Assembly (NCBI RefSeq): GCF_019891545.1
Contig: NZ_JAHDIU010000002.1
Location: forward strand, 372,001 to 436,000
Source: Flavobacterium coralii
GTDB taxonomy: Bacteria; Bacteroidota; Bacteroidia; Flavobacteriales; Flavobacteriaceae
Direction: 5' to 3'
Length of the DNA: 64,000 nt
The notes beneath the pieces were generated by a model. The model was not told where the DNA came from, ran no database searches, and saw only the letters and a list, made by a program, of their open reading frames with translations. Shown here piece after piece: positions 52,489-61,472 of the stretch. Made by a program: the position numbers and the translations under genes. Every line of letters starts with the position of its first letter. Position 1 is the stretch's first letter.

Positions 52489-53439
52489 ATGCAAAACATT
52501 CCAAGTGTTGACCTGCGTGATTTCCTTTCGGATGACCCGGAACGCAAACAAAAATTTGTAAATGAAATCGGAAAGGCCTATGAAGATATAGGTTTTGTTG
52601 CATTAAAAGGGCATTTTCTTGATGACCGCTTAGTTGATGATCTTTACGAAGAAGTCAAAAACTTCTTTAGCCTGCCGCTTGAGGTAAAAGAACAATATGA
52701 AATACCCGGTATTGGCGGGCAACGGGGTTATGTTTCTTTCGGTAAAGAGCATGCAAAAGGCCGTAAAGAGGGTGATTTAAAAGAATTTTGGCATTTTGGA
52801 CAGTATCTTAAAGAAGGCTCACGATATGCAGGTGAATATCCTGAAAATGTTGAAGTAAAAGAGCTACCCAAATTTAATGAAGTTGGAAAGGAAGCCTATA
52901 AAATGCTGGAGAAAACAGGTGTTTACGTACTAAGAGCGTTGTCATTATACCTTGGTCTTGACGAGTTTTATTTTGATAAATATGTAGCCGAAGGCAACAG
53001 TATATTACGCCCAATACACTACCCCCCTATTACCCACGAGCCTGAAAATGCAGTGCGTGCAGCAGCACACGGTGATATTAACCTTATAACCCTGCTTATG
53101 GGTGCACAAGGCCGTGGACTGCAGGTGCAAAACCACAACGGCGAATGGATAGATGCCATTGCGGAGCCTGATGAGATTGTTATAAATGTAGGCGATATGC
53201 TTAGCCGCCACACTAACAATAAACTTAAAAGTACCATCCATCAGGTGGTTAACCCGCCAAGGGAGCTTTGGGGAACTTCACGCTATTCTATACCGTTTTT
53301 TATGCACCCGGTTAGTGAAATGAAGCTTAACTGCCTCGAAAACTGTATTGATGCAGAAAATCCTAAGCAATATGAAGATATTACAGCGGGCGAATTCCTG
53401 CACGAACGCCTTGTAGATTTAGGATTAATCAAAAAATAA
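52489..53439 (+). CDS. 2-oxoglutarate/Fe(II)-dependent oxygenase (isopenicillin N synthase family)
   Basis: A 316-residue oxygenase. The N-terminal DIOX_N domain (IPSVDLRDFL, GFVALKGH) is followed by the Fe(II)/2OG domain: AAHGDINLITLL supplies the H-x-D pair, STIHQVVNPP the distal His and SRYSIPFF the R-x-S that holds the 2-oxo acid. Substrate unknown; close homologues are widespread in Bacteroidetes. The frame opens at 52408, but the promoter box lies inside that extension, so the ATG at 52489 (MQNIPSVDLR) is chosen. Confidence 0.88.
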   Translation: MQNIPSVDLRDFLSDDPERKQKFVNEIGKAYEDIGFVALKGHFLDDRLVDDLYEEVKNFFSLPLEVKEQYEIPGIGGQRGYVSFGKEHAKGRKEGDLKEFWHFGQYLKEGSRYAGEYPENVEVKELPKFNEVGKEAYKMLEKTGVYVLRALSLYLGLDEFYFDKYVAEGNSILRPIHYPPITHEPENAVRAAAHGDINLITLLMGAQGRGLQVQNHNGEWIDAIAEPDEIVINVGDMLSRHTNNKLKSTIHQVVNPPRELWGTSRYSIPFFMHPVSEMKLNCLENCIDAENPKQYEDITAGEFLHERLVDLGLIKK

Positions 53440-53514
53440 TCGTTAATTTTATAGCGTTAATAGGCATCAGGTTTATGTATAGCCTGATGCTTTTTTGTTT
53501 AAACAGATGTAACC

Positions 53515-53868
53515 ATGGCAAAAAATAAAACCAACAGCCTTGCAGATTTGGGTGGCTTTGTATTTTCTACCAACAAAGATTTTGAGTTTGATAATAATGA
53601 AGAGCAGCAGGAAACCCTGCAAAATAATGAGCAACGGCTTGAAGCGCACCTTGATAAAAAGAACCGTGGCGGCAAAATAGCTACTGTTATAAAAGGCTTT
53701 GAAGGATCTGACGATGATTTAAAAGCACTTGCAAAAAAACTGAAAACACTTTGTGGTGTTGGCGGCTCTGCTAAAGATGGGGAGATCATCATACAGGGAA
53801 ATTTTCGGGATAAGGTAATGGATTATCTTATAAAAGAAGGCTACAAAGTAAAGCGCGTTGGCGGCTGA
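53515..53868 (+). CDS. SUI1/YciH translation initiation factor-like protein
   Basis: A 117-residue basic protein with the eIF1/SUI1 fold: GGKIATVIKGFEG near 52-64, LKTLCGVGGSAKDGEIIIQG near 79-98 and the terminal GYKVKRVGG. YciH-like proteins act at the ribosome in start-site fidelity. It precedes the nucleoside phosphorylase gene by 27 bases. Confidence 0.92.
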   Translation: MAKNKTNSLADLGGFVFSTNKDFEFDNNEEQQETLQNNEQRLEAHLDKKNRGGKIATVIKGFEGSDDDLKALAKKLKTLCGVGGSAKDGEIIIQGNFRDKVMDYLIKEGYKVKRVGG

Positions 53869-53895
53869 TTATTAACCAAACCAGAACTTAACCAA

Positions 53896-54768
53896 ATGCA
53901 AATAAAAGAATCTGAGCTTATTTTAAATCCTGACGGCAGTGTTTACCACCTTAACCTGCGCCCGGAAAATATAGCAGAAAATATAATTTTTGTGGGCGAC
54001 CAGGACAGGGTCGAAAAAATAACCCGCCATTTTGATGTGGTGGAATTCAGTACACAGAAGCGTGAATTTAAAACCCAAACCGGAATTTATAAAGGTAAGC
54101 GAATAAGTGTAATATCTACAGGTATCGGTCCTGACAACATAGATATTGTTATGAATGAGCTTGATGCACTTGTTAATATTGACCTGAACACACGCACGCC
54201 AAAACAGGAACTAACTTCTTTAAATATAATAAGAATAGGAACATCCGGAGCTTTACAGCCTGATATACCGGTTAACAGTTTTGTTATGAGCCAGTACGGA
54301 TTGGGTTTAGACAATATGATACAATCCTATACGGTTGATAAAGTAACAGACACAGCTATTGAAGATGCCTTTATAGCCCATACAGGTTGGGATATGCGCA
54401 AAGGCAGGCCTTATGTGGTGAAAGCCGGAGAGAAGCTTTTACAGGCTATTGAGAGCGATATAATGAGGAAAGGTTTCACTGCTACAGCAGGCGGCTTTTA
54501 TGGCCCGCAGGGGCGTGTTTTAAGGCTTGATATCCGCGATAGCGAACTGAATAACAAGATGGACAGTTTCAGCTACGACGAGATAGCTATTACCAATCTT
54601 GAGATGGAAACGGCAGCCATATATGGGCTTTCGGCACTGTTGGGGCATAATGCAGTATCGTTAAATGCCATTATTGCAAACAGGGCATTAGGAACATTTA
54701 GTACAGACCCTTATGCAGCTGTAAATGGGCTGATTACATATGCGCTGGAAAGAATTGCCAAAATATAA
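53896..54768 (+). CDS. nucleoside (uridine) phosphorylase
   Basis: A 290-residue enzyme of the PNP/UDP family. Phosphate loop FVGDQDRVEKI near 34, the central GTSGALQPDIPVNSFVMS near 115 and the nucleoside-binding NLEMETAAIYGLSAL near 235 are visible. It cleaves a nucleoside with phosphate for salvage. The form with an internal insert (about 75-105) is common in Bacteroidetes. Followed 6 bases later by the binding-protein-like gene. Confidence 0.88.
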   Translation: MQIKESELILNPDGSVYHLNLRPENIAENIIFVGDQDRVEKITRHFDVVEFSTQKREFKTQTGIYKGKRISVISTGIGPDNIDIVMNELDALVNIDLNTRTPKQELTSLNIIRIGTSGALQPDIPVNSFVMSQYGLGLDNMIQSYTVDKVTDTAIEDAFIAHTGWDMRKGRPYVVKAGEKLLQAIESDIMRKGFTATAGGFYGPQGRVLRLDIRDSELNNKMDSFSYDEIAITNLEMETAAIYGLSALLGHNAVSLNAIIANRALGTFSTDPYAAVNGLITYALERIAKI

Positions 54769-54774
54769 ACAGAG

Positions 54775-55620
54775 ATGAAAAAAATTAAAATAGCCGGGGT
54801 TCCGGAGCATTTTAACCTACCCTGGCATTTATGTATAGAGAATGGAGATTTCAAGGCTCAGGGTATAGACCTCGCCTGGACTGATGTTCCTGAAGGTACA
54901 GGTAAGCTTTGCCAGATGCTGCGCGATGGCGAAACAGATATTGCCGTTATACTTACCGAAGGGATAATTAAAGATATTGTAGCAGGAAATGACAGTAAAA
55001 TTGTTCAGGTATATGTGTCTTCTCCGCTAATATGGGGCATCCATGTGGCAGCCGGATCACCTTACAAGAATATAGCAGATTTGAAAGATACAAAAGTAGC
55101 CATAAGCCGCTACGGTTCGGGTTCGCACTTAATGGCCATAGTAAATGCTAAGATACAGGCATGGCCTACAGATAACCTGCAATTTGAAGTTATTAATACG
55201 CTTGATGGCGCTGTTGAAGCACTTACAGCAGGCAAAGCCGATTATTTTATGTGGGAACGCTTTATGACTATGCCCATTGTAGATAAAGGTATCTTCAGGC
55301 GTGTAGGCGACTGCCCCACTCCATGGCCATGCTTTGTAATTGCGGTGCGTAATGAAGTTTTAAGTGCCGATGCGGCTATTATTGGAACAGTTTTAGATAT
55401 TATAAATTCATGTACCGCCAACTTTAAAAGCCGTCCTGCCATTACAAACCTGCTTGCCAAACGCTATAACCAGAAAGAGGAAGATATTGCCGAATGGCTG
55501 CAGCTTACCGAATGGTCTCAGGATAAACTTGACAGGCAAACTTTTAATAAAGTACAAAACGAACTGTCAGCACTTGGCGTTATAGAAGTAAAAGCAGATT
55601 TCGAACAAGCAACAGGATAA
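54775..55620 (+). CDS. periplasmic-binding-fold protein without signal peptide
   Basis: A 281-residue type 2 binding-protein fold (NMT1/SsuA-like): KIAGVPEHFNLPWHLCIENG at the start, LREGETD-like LRDGETDIAVIL near 52, the mid ISRYGSGSHLMA and GKADYFMWER near 155. It lacks any signal peptide, and no permease or ATPase gene adjoins it, so it is probably a cytosolic ligand-binding protein or enzyme and not a transporter part. Similar cytosolic proteins are known in fungi and bacteria. It lies in a run with the nucleoside phosphorylase. Confidence 0.8.
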   Translation: MKKIKIAGVPEHFNLPWHLCIENGDFKAQGIDLAWTDVPEGTGKLCQMLRDGETDIAVILTEGIIKDIVAGNDSKIVQVYVSSPLIWGIHVAAGSPYKNIADLKDTKVAISRYGSGSHLMAIVNAKIQAWPTDNLQFEVINTLDGAVEALTAGKADYFMWERFMTMPIVDKGIFRRVGDCPTPWPCFVIAVRNEVLSADAAIIGTVLDIINSCTANFKSRPAITNLLAKRYNQKEEDIAEWLQLTEWSQDKLDRQTFNKVQNELSALGVIEVKADFEQATG

Positions 55621-55648
55621 ACCAAACCCGGTTTTGCGCTAAAACCAA

Positions 55649-56581
55649 ATGATAAAAACGGAAAAAATCACGTATAATGCTATCAAAGAAAAGCTTCAGG
55701 TTAAGAAGCCTTGGGATTCCATTATCATATTGGCGCTTAACATACTTATATCCATCCCTGTTTTTATTATATTACACCAAAACCTTATAGACCCCGAGTG
55801 GCCGCTGCATTTAGACAGAGTGCTTATTTTTTTGTCGTTGCTTATTATCTTACAGCTCGTTTTGCGGATGCTGAAAACCATAATTATAATCTGCCTTGTT
55901 CTGTACTTGCTGGCATTGCTATACGGTTCAGCATTTGGTGATTATGGCTTCAGGTCGGTTTTTGAGGATTATCAGGCCATGATATATACCATGTCTGAAG
56001 ACCCTAATCCTCAGGATATCATTATATCGAAACTCCTGCCCTTTCCCAATAAATCTGAAATAGTGGATGCTGTTGATTACAATACCCCTGCGGTACGGAA
56101 CTTTGCCCTCTCTGCAACAACCAAATTTTTTAAAGAGGTAAAAGGGCATCACGACCAGCGCAAGATGATACAGTGTTTTGCGGTATTTAAAGAAATTCGC
56201 GATAAATGGAATTATGTGAACGACCCCAAAGGACGGGAGTACATAGCCTATGCGAGCGAATCTTTAGAACACTTTTCAGGCGACTGTGATGACCACGCTA
56301 TCCTGATGGCGGCTTCTATAAGGGCTATTGGAGGCACGCCACGTATTATCCATACGGGTGGGCATTTGTATCCTGAAATGCTTGTGGGTGACATGGCTGA
56401 CCTTGAAGAGGCTAACTACCTGATTAAAGAGGTTTTATTTCCTGATGAGAGCCGTGGTAAAGAAATACATTACCATATAGACGAACACGGGCAGGTTTGG
56501 CTAAACCTTGACTATACAGCCTCTTATCCCGGCGGGCCTTTTATGAGCGAAGAGATATTGGGCGCGCTAACGCTTAATTAG
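55649..56581 (+). CDS. membrane-anchored transglutaminase-like protein
   Basis: A 310-residue protein. Three hydrophobic segments fill residues 24-95. The soluble part holds a transglutaminase-like core: SGDCDDHAILMAASIRAIGG (catalytic Cys, about 213), HTGGHLYPE (His) and LNLDYT (Asp). In bacteria such domains are often proteases or peptide-crosslink enzymes at the envelope. It follows the binding-fold gene by 28 bases, so it may belong to the same transcript. Confidence 0.82.
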   Translation: MIKTEKITYNAIKEKLQVKKPWDSIIILALNILISIPVFIILHQNLIDPEWPLHLDRVLIFLSLLIILQLVLRMLKTIIIICLVLYLLALLYGSAFGDYGFRSVFEDYQAMIYTMSEDPNPQDIIISKLLPFPNKSEIVDAVDYNTPAVRNFALSATTKFFKEVKGHHDQRKMIQCFAVFKEIRDKWNYVNDPKGREYIAYASESLEHFSGDCDDHAILMAASIRAIGGTPRIIHTGGHLYPEMLVGDMADLEEANYLIKEVLFPDESRGKEIHYHIDEHGQVWLNLDYTASYPGGPFMSEEILGALTLN

Positions 56582-56698
56582 CTTTTAGCTGTCAGATTTT
56601 TAGAAATGGAATTCAGAATAGCACATTTTGGAACCTGAAACCTGAAACCCGACTCCTAAACTTTGAACATTAAACTTTAAAGATTGAATGCCGAAGCC

Positions 56699-57364
56699 TT
56701 ACCATTCTATCGCCTTTTTACCTTTTGCATGCAGAAATTCGTTAGCAAGGCTGAAATGCCTGTTTCCAAACCAGTGCCCTTTATTGGCACTTAGCGGCGA
56801 AGGGTGTCCGGAAAGTAAAACCTTATGTTTTGTAGCATCAACACGTGCACCCTTTTTCTTGGCATACCCGCCCCAAAGCATAAACACAATATCTTTTTTA
56901 TTATCTGATATTTTTTGAATTACTGCATCAGTAAAGGTTTCCCACCCTTTGCCCTGATGGCTGCCTGCCTCGCCCTGCCTTACTGTCAGTGTGGCATTAA
57001 GCAGCAGCACGCCTTGGTCGGCCCAGCGTTCAAGGTTGCCTGTCGGCGGAAAAGGCTTGCCCAGGTCATCCTGTATCTCCCTGAAAATATTAATCAAAGA
57101 AGGCGGCATCGGCACACCATCATTAACCGAAAAGCACAGGCCGTTAGCCTGCCCCGGCCCGTGGTATGGGTCCTGCCCGATTATAACAACCTCTGTCTTG
57201 TCAAAAGGGCAATGGTCAAAAGCAGCAAAAATGCGGCTTCCCTTAGGGTAGCAGGTATGTGTTGTATATTCTTTTTTTACAAAATCTATAAGCTGCTTAA
57301 AGTAAGGTTTGTTAAACTCTTCTTCCAGTATATTTTTCCAGGAAGCATTAATATTTACATCCAT
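56699..57364 (-). CDS. ung: uracil-DNA glycosylase
   Basis: A 221-residue family 1 UDG. The water-activating loop GQDPYHGPGQANGLCFSV (about 63-80), the uracil pocket region LLLNATLTVR and the Leu loop HPSPLSANKGHWFG (His near 188) are all present. It removes uracil from DNA. The frame opens at a TTG 18 bases upstream, but the promoter box overlaps it, so the ATG at 57364 is taken. Confidence 0.95.
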   Translation of the reverse strand: MDVNINASWKNILEEEFNKPYFKQLIDFVKKEYTTHTCYPKGSRIFAAFDHCPFDKTEVVIIGQDPYHGPGQANGLCFSVNDGVPMPPSLINIFREIQDDLGKPFPPTGNLERWADQGVLLLNATLTVRQGEAGSHQGKGWETFTDAVIQKISDNKKDIVFMLWGGYAKKKGARVDATKHKVLLSGHPSPLSANKGHWFGNRHFSLANEFLHAKGKKAIEW

Positions 57365-57379
57365 AACAGGTAGTTTGTG

Positions 57380-57408
57380 CAAATATAACCATTAGGGTTA
57401 TTACCAAA
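57380..57408 (-). promoter_or_regulatory. promoter TTTG-N17-TATATTTG for ung
   Basis: On the minus strand TTTG (57405-57408) and TATATTTG (57380-57387), 15 bases before the ATG. Confidence 0.75.
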
Positions 57409-57464
57409 CGTTAGGCAGTTCTTAAACTTTGGCTGCCAAAAGTACAGCAAGCCCTATTATGTAG

Positions 57465-57472
57465 TATTTTTG
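57465..57472 (+). promoter_or_regulatory. -7 promoter element TATTTTTG
   Basis: TAnnTTTG, 24 bases before the MutS2-like gene. Confidence 0.5.
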
Positions 57473-57496
57473 CATAGAATTTGCTTAGGCTAAAGA

Positions 57497-59665
57497 ATGA
57501 TTAGTATCACAGAAAAAACATTACAGGATTTAGAGTTCAACACGGTGCTGGAGGCGGTTTCGGCTGCCTGCGTAACCGAGCCCGGAAAAGAGCAGGCATT
57601 AAGCATAGCTCCTTTTAAAGACAGGGAAACGCTGCTCGAATCGCTGTACCAGACATCAGAATACGTTTCGTCATACGATAATAACAATGCGCTGCCCAAC
57701 CACGGGTTTGAGCCTGTTAATAACGAAATTAAGTTTCTCTCCATAGAGGATAGTTACCTTGAAGCTCCCGCATTCGGTAAAATTGCATCGTTATCAGAAA
57801 CTACAAATACACTTATAAAGTTCCTCGAAAAATTCAGCGACTACTACCCTACCTTGTATAAAAGATCGACACAGGTAGAATATACCAAAGAAATTGTAAA
57901 AAGTATTGAAAAGGTTGTTGATAAATACGGCGAAATAAAAGATGATGCATCGCCCGACCTGCAAATTATCCGCAGGCAGATGAACGAGGTTAAAGGCAGG
58001 ATAAACCAGAGTTTTGCTTCTGCACTAAGCCACTACAACGGTTTGGGTTATCTTGATGATATTAAAGAAACGGTTGTAGAGAACCGCAGGGTACTGGCAG
58101 TGCTTGCCATGTATCGCCGAAAGGTAAAAGGATCTATATTGGGCAGCTCTAAAACAGGCAGCATTGCTTATATTGAGCCTGAGGCTACCCTTAAATATTC
58201 GCGTGAGCTTAACAACCTTGAGTATGAGGAAAAAGAAGAGATAAAGCATATACTAAAAACCCTCAGCAGTATTCTTCGCCCTTATGTACCGTTGCTACAG
58301 GACTATCAGCAATTTTTAACCGATATAGATGTAACGGCAGGTAAGGCAAAATATGCCCGCAGGATAAACGGGCTTTTACCAAAAATTACTGATGAAAAGC
58401 GGCTGTTTTTCAGGGATGCCTACCACCCTATCCTGTACCTTAACAACAAGCGCAAGCAGGAAACTACCTATCCGCAGACGATAGAGCTGACACAGGAAAA
58501 CCGTATTATAGTAATATCAGGCCCTAATGCCGGGGGGAAAAGTATCACACTGAAAACAATTGGCTTGTTGCAGCTAATGCTTCAGTGTGGGCTGTTGATA
58601 CCCGTTCATGAACGTAGTGAAACATTTTTGTTCGACAGGATATTAACGGATATTGGTGATAACCAGTCTATAGAGAACCACCTGAGTACCTACAGCTACA
58701 GACTTAAGAACATGAATTACTTTTTAAGGAAGTGCAATGACAAAACCCTGTTCCTGATAGATGAATTCGGTACCGGTTCTGACCCAGAACTTGGAGGCGC
58801 CCTTGCAGAGACTTTCCTGGAAGAGTTTTACCACCGTGAGGCATTTGGCATTATCACTACGCACTATACTAACCTTAAAATGCTGGCTAACGAATTACCG
58901 TTTGCCACCAATGCCAATATGCTTTTTGATGAAAAGTCGTTAGAGCCTATGTATAAGCTGATACTCGGCCAGGCGGGAAGCTCGTTTACATTTGAAGTAG
59001 CACAAAAGAATGGCATTCCTTATGGCTTGATAAACAGGGCTAAAAAGAAAATAGAAAAAGGCAAAGTGCGTTTTGATAAAACCATTGCCACCCTGCAAAA
59101 AGAACGCTCTAAGCTGGAAAAAACATCCCAGATATTAAAAGAAGAGGAAACTAAGGCACGTGAAGAAAGTAAAAAGATGGAAGGCATAAACAGCAGGATA
59201 CAGCAAAAGCTTGAAAGCTATCAGGAACTGTATGATGCTAACCAAAGGCTTATCTATATCGGGCAAAAACTGGATGATATAAGCGAAAAATACTTTAATA
59301 ATAAGAATAAAAAGGAACTTATAGGTGAATTCCTGAAAATGGTTGAGATAGAAAACTCTAAGCGGAAAAAATTAGCCCCGAAAGAGAAGAAAATCAAAGA
59401 AACCCAGCAAAAGCAGATAGTGGCTGAAGTGCAGGAAAAGGTTGAAGCTATCCGCAAAGAAAAGAAGGAAAAAAAGCTAAAGGAAAAGCCTGTTGAGAAG
59501 CCAAAGGCAATACTAAAAATTGGCGACAGGGTGCGTATGACCGATGGTAAAGCCGTAGGTACACTCGATGCTATAGAGAAAAACAAAGCTACTGTAAACT
59601 ATGGTATTTTTACCTCTAAAGTTGACCTTGAATCACTTGAGCTTGTTGAAGCTGTAAAAAAGTAA
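57497..59665 (+). CDS. MutS2-like ATPase lacking the Smr nuclease domain
   Basis: A 722-residue MutS-family protein. Core and clamp helices (1-320), then the ATPase with Walker A SGPNAGGKSITLK (near 342), Walker B LFLIDEFGTGSDPE (near 422) and ITTHYTNLK; a coiled coil (about 510-660) follows and the end is a small KOW-like beta domain (IGDRVRMTDGKAVGTLDAI). Typical MutS2 proteins end with an Smr endonuclease domain (about 780 residues in all); this one stops before it. Role in ribosome rescue or recombination control is by family only. Confidence 0.88.
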   Translation: MISITEKTLQDLEFNTVLEAVSAACVTEPGKEQALSIAPFKDRETLLESLYQTSEYVSSYDNNNALPNHGFEPVNNEIKFLSIEDSYLEAPAFGKIASLSETTNTLIKFLEKFSDYYPTLYKRSTQVEYTKEIVKSIEKVVDKYGEIKDDASPDLQIIRRQMNEVKGRINQSFASALSHYNGLGYLDDIKETVVENRRVLAVLAMYRRKVKGSILGSSKTGSIAYIEPEATLKYSRELNNLEYEEKEEIKHILKTLSSILRPYVPLLQDYQQFLTDIDVTAGKAKYARRINGLLPKITDEKRLFFRDAYHPILYLNNKRKQETTYPQTIELTQENRIIVISGPNAGGKSITLKTIGLLQLMLQCGLLIPVHERSETFLFDRILTDIGDNQSIENHLSTYSYRLKNMNYFLRKCNDKTLFLIDEFGTGSDPELGGALAETFLEEFYHREAFGIITTHYTNLKMLANELPFATNANMLFDEKSLEPMYKLILGQAGSSFTFEVAQKNGIPYGLINRAKKKIEKGKVRFDKTIATLQKERSKLEKTSQILKEEETKAREESKKMEGINSRIQQKLESYQELYDANQRLIYIGQKLDDISEKYFNNKNKKELIGEFLKMVEIENSKRKKLAPKEKKIKETQQKQIVAEVQEKVEAIRKEKKEKKLKEKPVEKPKAILKIGDRVRMTDGKAVGTLDAIEKNKATVNYGIFTSKVDLESLELVEAVKK

Positions 59666-59668
59666 GTT

Positions 59669-60082
59669 ATGGAAAAGCTGCCTAAAGACAAAAAGATCAT
59701 ACTGTTTGATGGTGTCTGCAACCTGTGCGACAGCACTGTTCAGTTTGTTATAAAACACGACAAAAAGGATGTTTTCCGCTTTGTGCCATTGCAGTCAGAT
59801 CTGGGTAAAGAAATAACGGATTATATAGGTTTAGACACTTCTAAAACAGATTCTATAGTTTTATACGAACCCGGTAAAGCTTATTACTATAAAGCAGAAG
59901 CCGCCATGAAGATTGCCAAAGAGCTGGGCGGTATATATTCATTTTTAAGTGCTTTCTCTGTTTTGCCTTCGTCGCTCACAAATGTTGTTTATGACTATGT
60001 TGCCCGCAACCGCTATAAGTGGTATGGAAAAAAAGACGAATGCATGATACCCACACCTGAAATGCGTGCTAAGTTTTTATAA
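59669..60082 (+). CDS. DCC-family thiol-disulfide oxidoreductase (DUF393)
   Basis: A 137-residue protein with ILFDGVCNLCDSTVQF near 11-26 (the D-x-x-C-x-x-C motif of the DCC family) and FRFVPLQSD. The thioredoxin-like fold suggests redox chemistry. It begins 3 bases after the MutS2-like stop. Confidence 0.88.
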   Translation: MEKLPKDKKIILFDGVCNLCDSTVQFVIKHDKKDVFRFVPLQSDLGKEITDYIGLDTSKTDSIVLYEPGKAYYYKAEAAMKIAKELGGIYSFLSAFSVLPSSLTNVVYDYVARNRYKWYGKKDECMIPTPEMRAKFL

Positions 60083-60087
60083 TATAT

Positions 60088-60116
60088 AAAAGCGCAGGAT
60101 ATTTTCCTGCGCTTTT
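60088..60116. terminator. bidirectional terminator
   Basis: Stem AAAAGCGCAGGA / TCCTGCGCTTTT; serves the DCC gene and the convergent NmrA-like gene. Confidence 0.9.
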
Positions 60117-60131
60117 AGTTTAGGAAATTGC

Positions 60132-60959
60132 TTATTGGGCAAAATCCTGCTCTAATACCTTTTTGATAGGTGTAGGTTCTTTACCTGTTATCTTTTTATA
60201 ATCATCAGTGATACTGTCAACATTATTTGCTGCTATAGTACCGTAAACACTGATAAGATAATCAGCAATAAATTCCGGTGCACCTGATTCTGTAAGCACC
60301 GATTTAAACTGTTCAGGCGAAGGATTAGGATAGCTGATGGTGCGTCCTGTAATTTCTGTCAGCAGTTTGGCAACATCATGATACGAAACGCTTTCAGGCC
60401 CTGTAAGCTCATACACTTTTCCCGAATGTCCTGGCTGTGTTAAAGCAATGGCAGCGACTTCGGCAATATTATCAGCATCAATAAATGACGCTTTTCCGTC
60501 GCCGGCAGGCATAAAAATAATATCGCGCTGAGTTATATTATCTCCTTCATAGTTTTTAAAATTCTGAGCAAAGAATGTAGGGCGCAGTATGGTATAATCA
60601 AAACCATCATCTTTCAGCTTTTGCTCAAGCTTAGGATGAAAATCCAGCCCCTGCATTTTGTCTCCTTTATAGGCAGAGAAATATACCACCCTTAAAATAC
60701 CTTTTTCTTTAAGAAAATCTAAAAAAGGCGTTAATACCGCATCAAGCCCCAGTACTAACGGTGGCCCAAGTACAAAAGCGGTATCTACTCCTTCAGTAGC
60801 GTTTTTAAATGACGACGGGTCATTATAATCAAAGTACACATCTTTCCCTCCTTTTGGGTTTCGTGTTCCCGAAAGGTAATCTGCACCAAGATTTTCGAGG
60901 TGTTTTACCACTAATTTGCCTATTGTACCGGTAGCGCCGGTTACTAAAATTTTAGCCAT
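60132..60959 (-). CDS. NmrA-like NAD(P)-binding oxidoreductase
   Basis: A 275-residue short-chain-dehydrogenase-like protein. The dinucleotide motif VTGATGTIGKLVVKHL (about 5-20) and the TRNPKGGKDV stretch fit NAD(P)H quinone oxidoreductase or redox-sensor proteins of the NmrA/QOR2 group. It is divergent from the HxlR regulator gene, which very likely controls it through the shared operator region. Confidence 0.85.
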   Translation of the reverse strand: MAKILVTGATGTIGKLVVKHLENLGADYLSGTRNPKGGKDVYFDYNDPSSFKNATEGVDTAFVLGPPLVLGLDAVLTPFLDFLKEKGILRVVYFSAYKGDKMQGLDFHPKLEQKLKDDGFDYTILRPTFFAQNFKNYEGDNITQRDIIFMPAGDGKASFIDADNIAEVAAIALTQPGHSGKVYELTGPESVSYHDVAKLLTEITGRTISYPNPSPEQFKSVLTESGAPEFIADYLISVYGTIAANNVDSITDDYKKITGKEPTPIKKVLEQDFAQ

Positions 60960-60983
60960 ACTGTATTACTTTTTAATATTAAT

Positions 60984-61070
60984 AGTTACTTTTGGTAACT
61001 CAAAATTAAAAAGTAACTGTTGCCTGTGCAAGAAGGCACAGCAGCATAACATAGTAACACCAAAGTAACT
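60984..61070. promoter_or_regulatory. HxlR operator candidate: repeated AGTAACT / AGTTACT half-sites
   Basis: A perfect palindrome AGTTAC-TTTTG-GTAACT (60984-61000) is followed by AGTAACT at 61012-61018, AGTAACA at 61053-61059 and AGTAACT at 61064-61070, the last only 3 bases before the HxlR ATG. A second short inverted repeat CTGTGC-N6-GCACAG lies between. Confidence 0.75.
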
Positions 61071-61073
61071 ATT

Positions 61074-61472
61074 ATGGAAAATACTGCCTTTAAAGAGCAA
61101 AAAAAATTTCAGGATATTTTTTGGAAAGCTAATGAAACCCGTAATGGTATATGCCCGGTAAGGGATATTATTGCACGCATAAGTGATAAGTGGAGTATGC
61201 TAACCATTTACGCACTTGGCGGCTATGGAACGTTGCGGTTTAATGAAATTAAGAGACTTATTGGAGATGTATCGCAACGGATGCTGACAGTTACACTGCG
61301 TAACCTTGAAACCGACGGGCTGGTAGAGCGAAAGGTGTTTCCTGAAGTACCGCCCCGGGTAGAATATAACCTTACCCCTCTTGGGTTTAGCCTGCTGGAG
61401 CAACTGGTACAGCTTGGCGGCTGGGCAGAGCAAAACAGTGCCGCTATTATAAAGAACAGAAAGGCGCAGTAA
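61074..61472 (+). CDS. HxlR-family transcription regulator
   Basis: A 132-residue winged-helix protein with the family marks: CPVRDIIARISDKWSMLTIYALG near 30-52, RFNEIKRLIGDVSQRMLTVT near 61-81 and the wing LVERKVFPEVPPRVEY. Members sense redox or aldehyde stress and control adjacent oxidoreductases. It is divergent from the NmrA-like gene with an operator between them. Its stop codon directly abuts the stop of the Sua5-like gene. Confidence 0.93.
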   Translation: MENTAFKEQKKFQDIFWKANETRNGICPVRDIIARISDKWSMLTIYALGGYGTLRFNEIKRLIGDVSQRMLTVTLRNLETDGLVERKVFPEVPPRVEYNLTPLGFSLLEQLVQLGGWAEQNSAAIIKNRKAQ

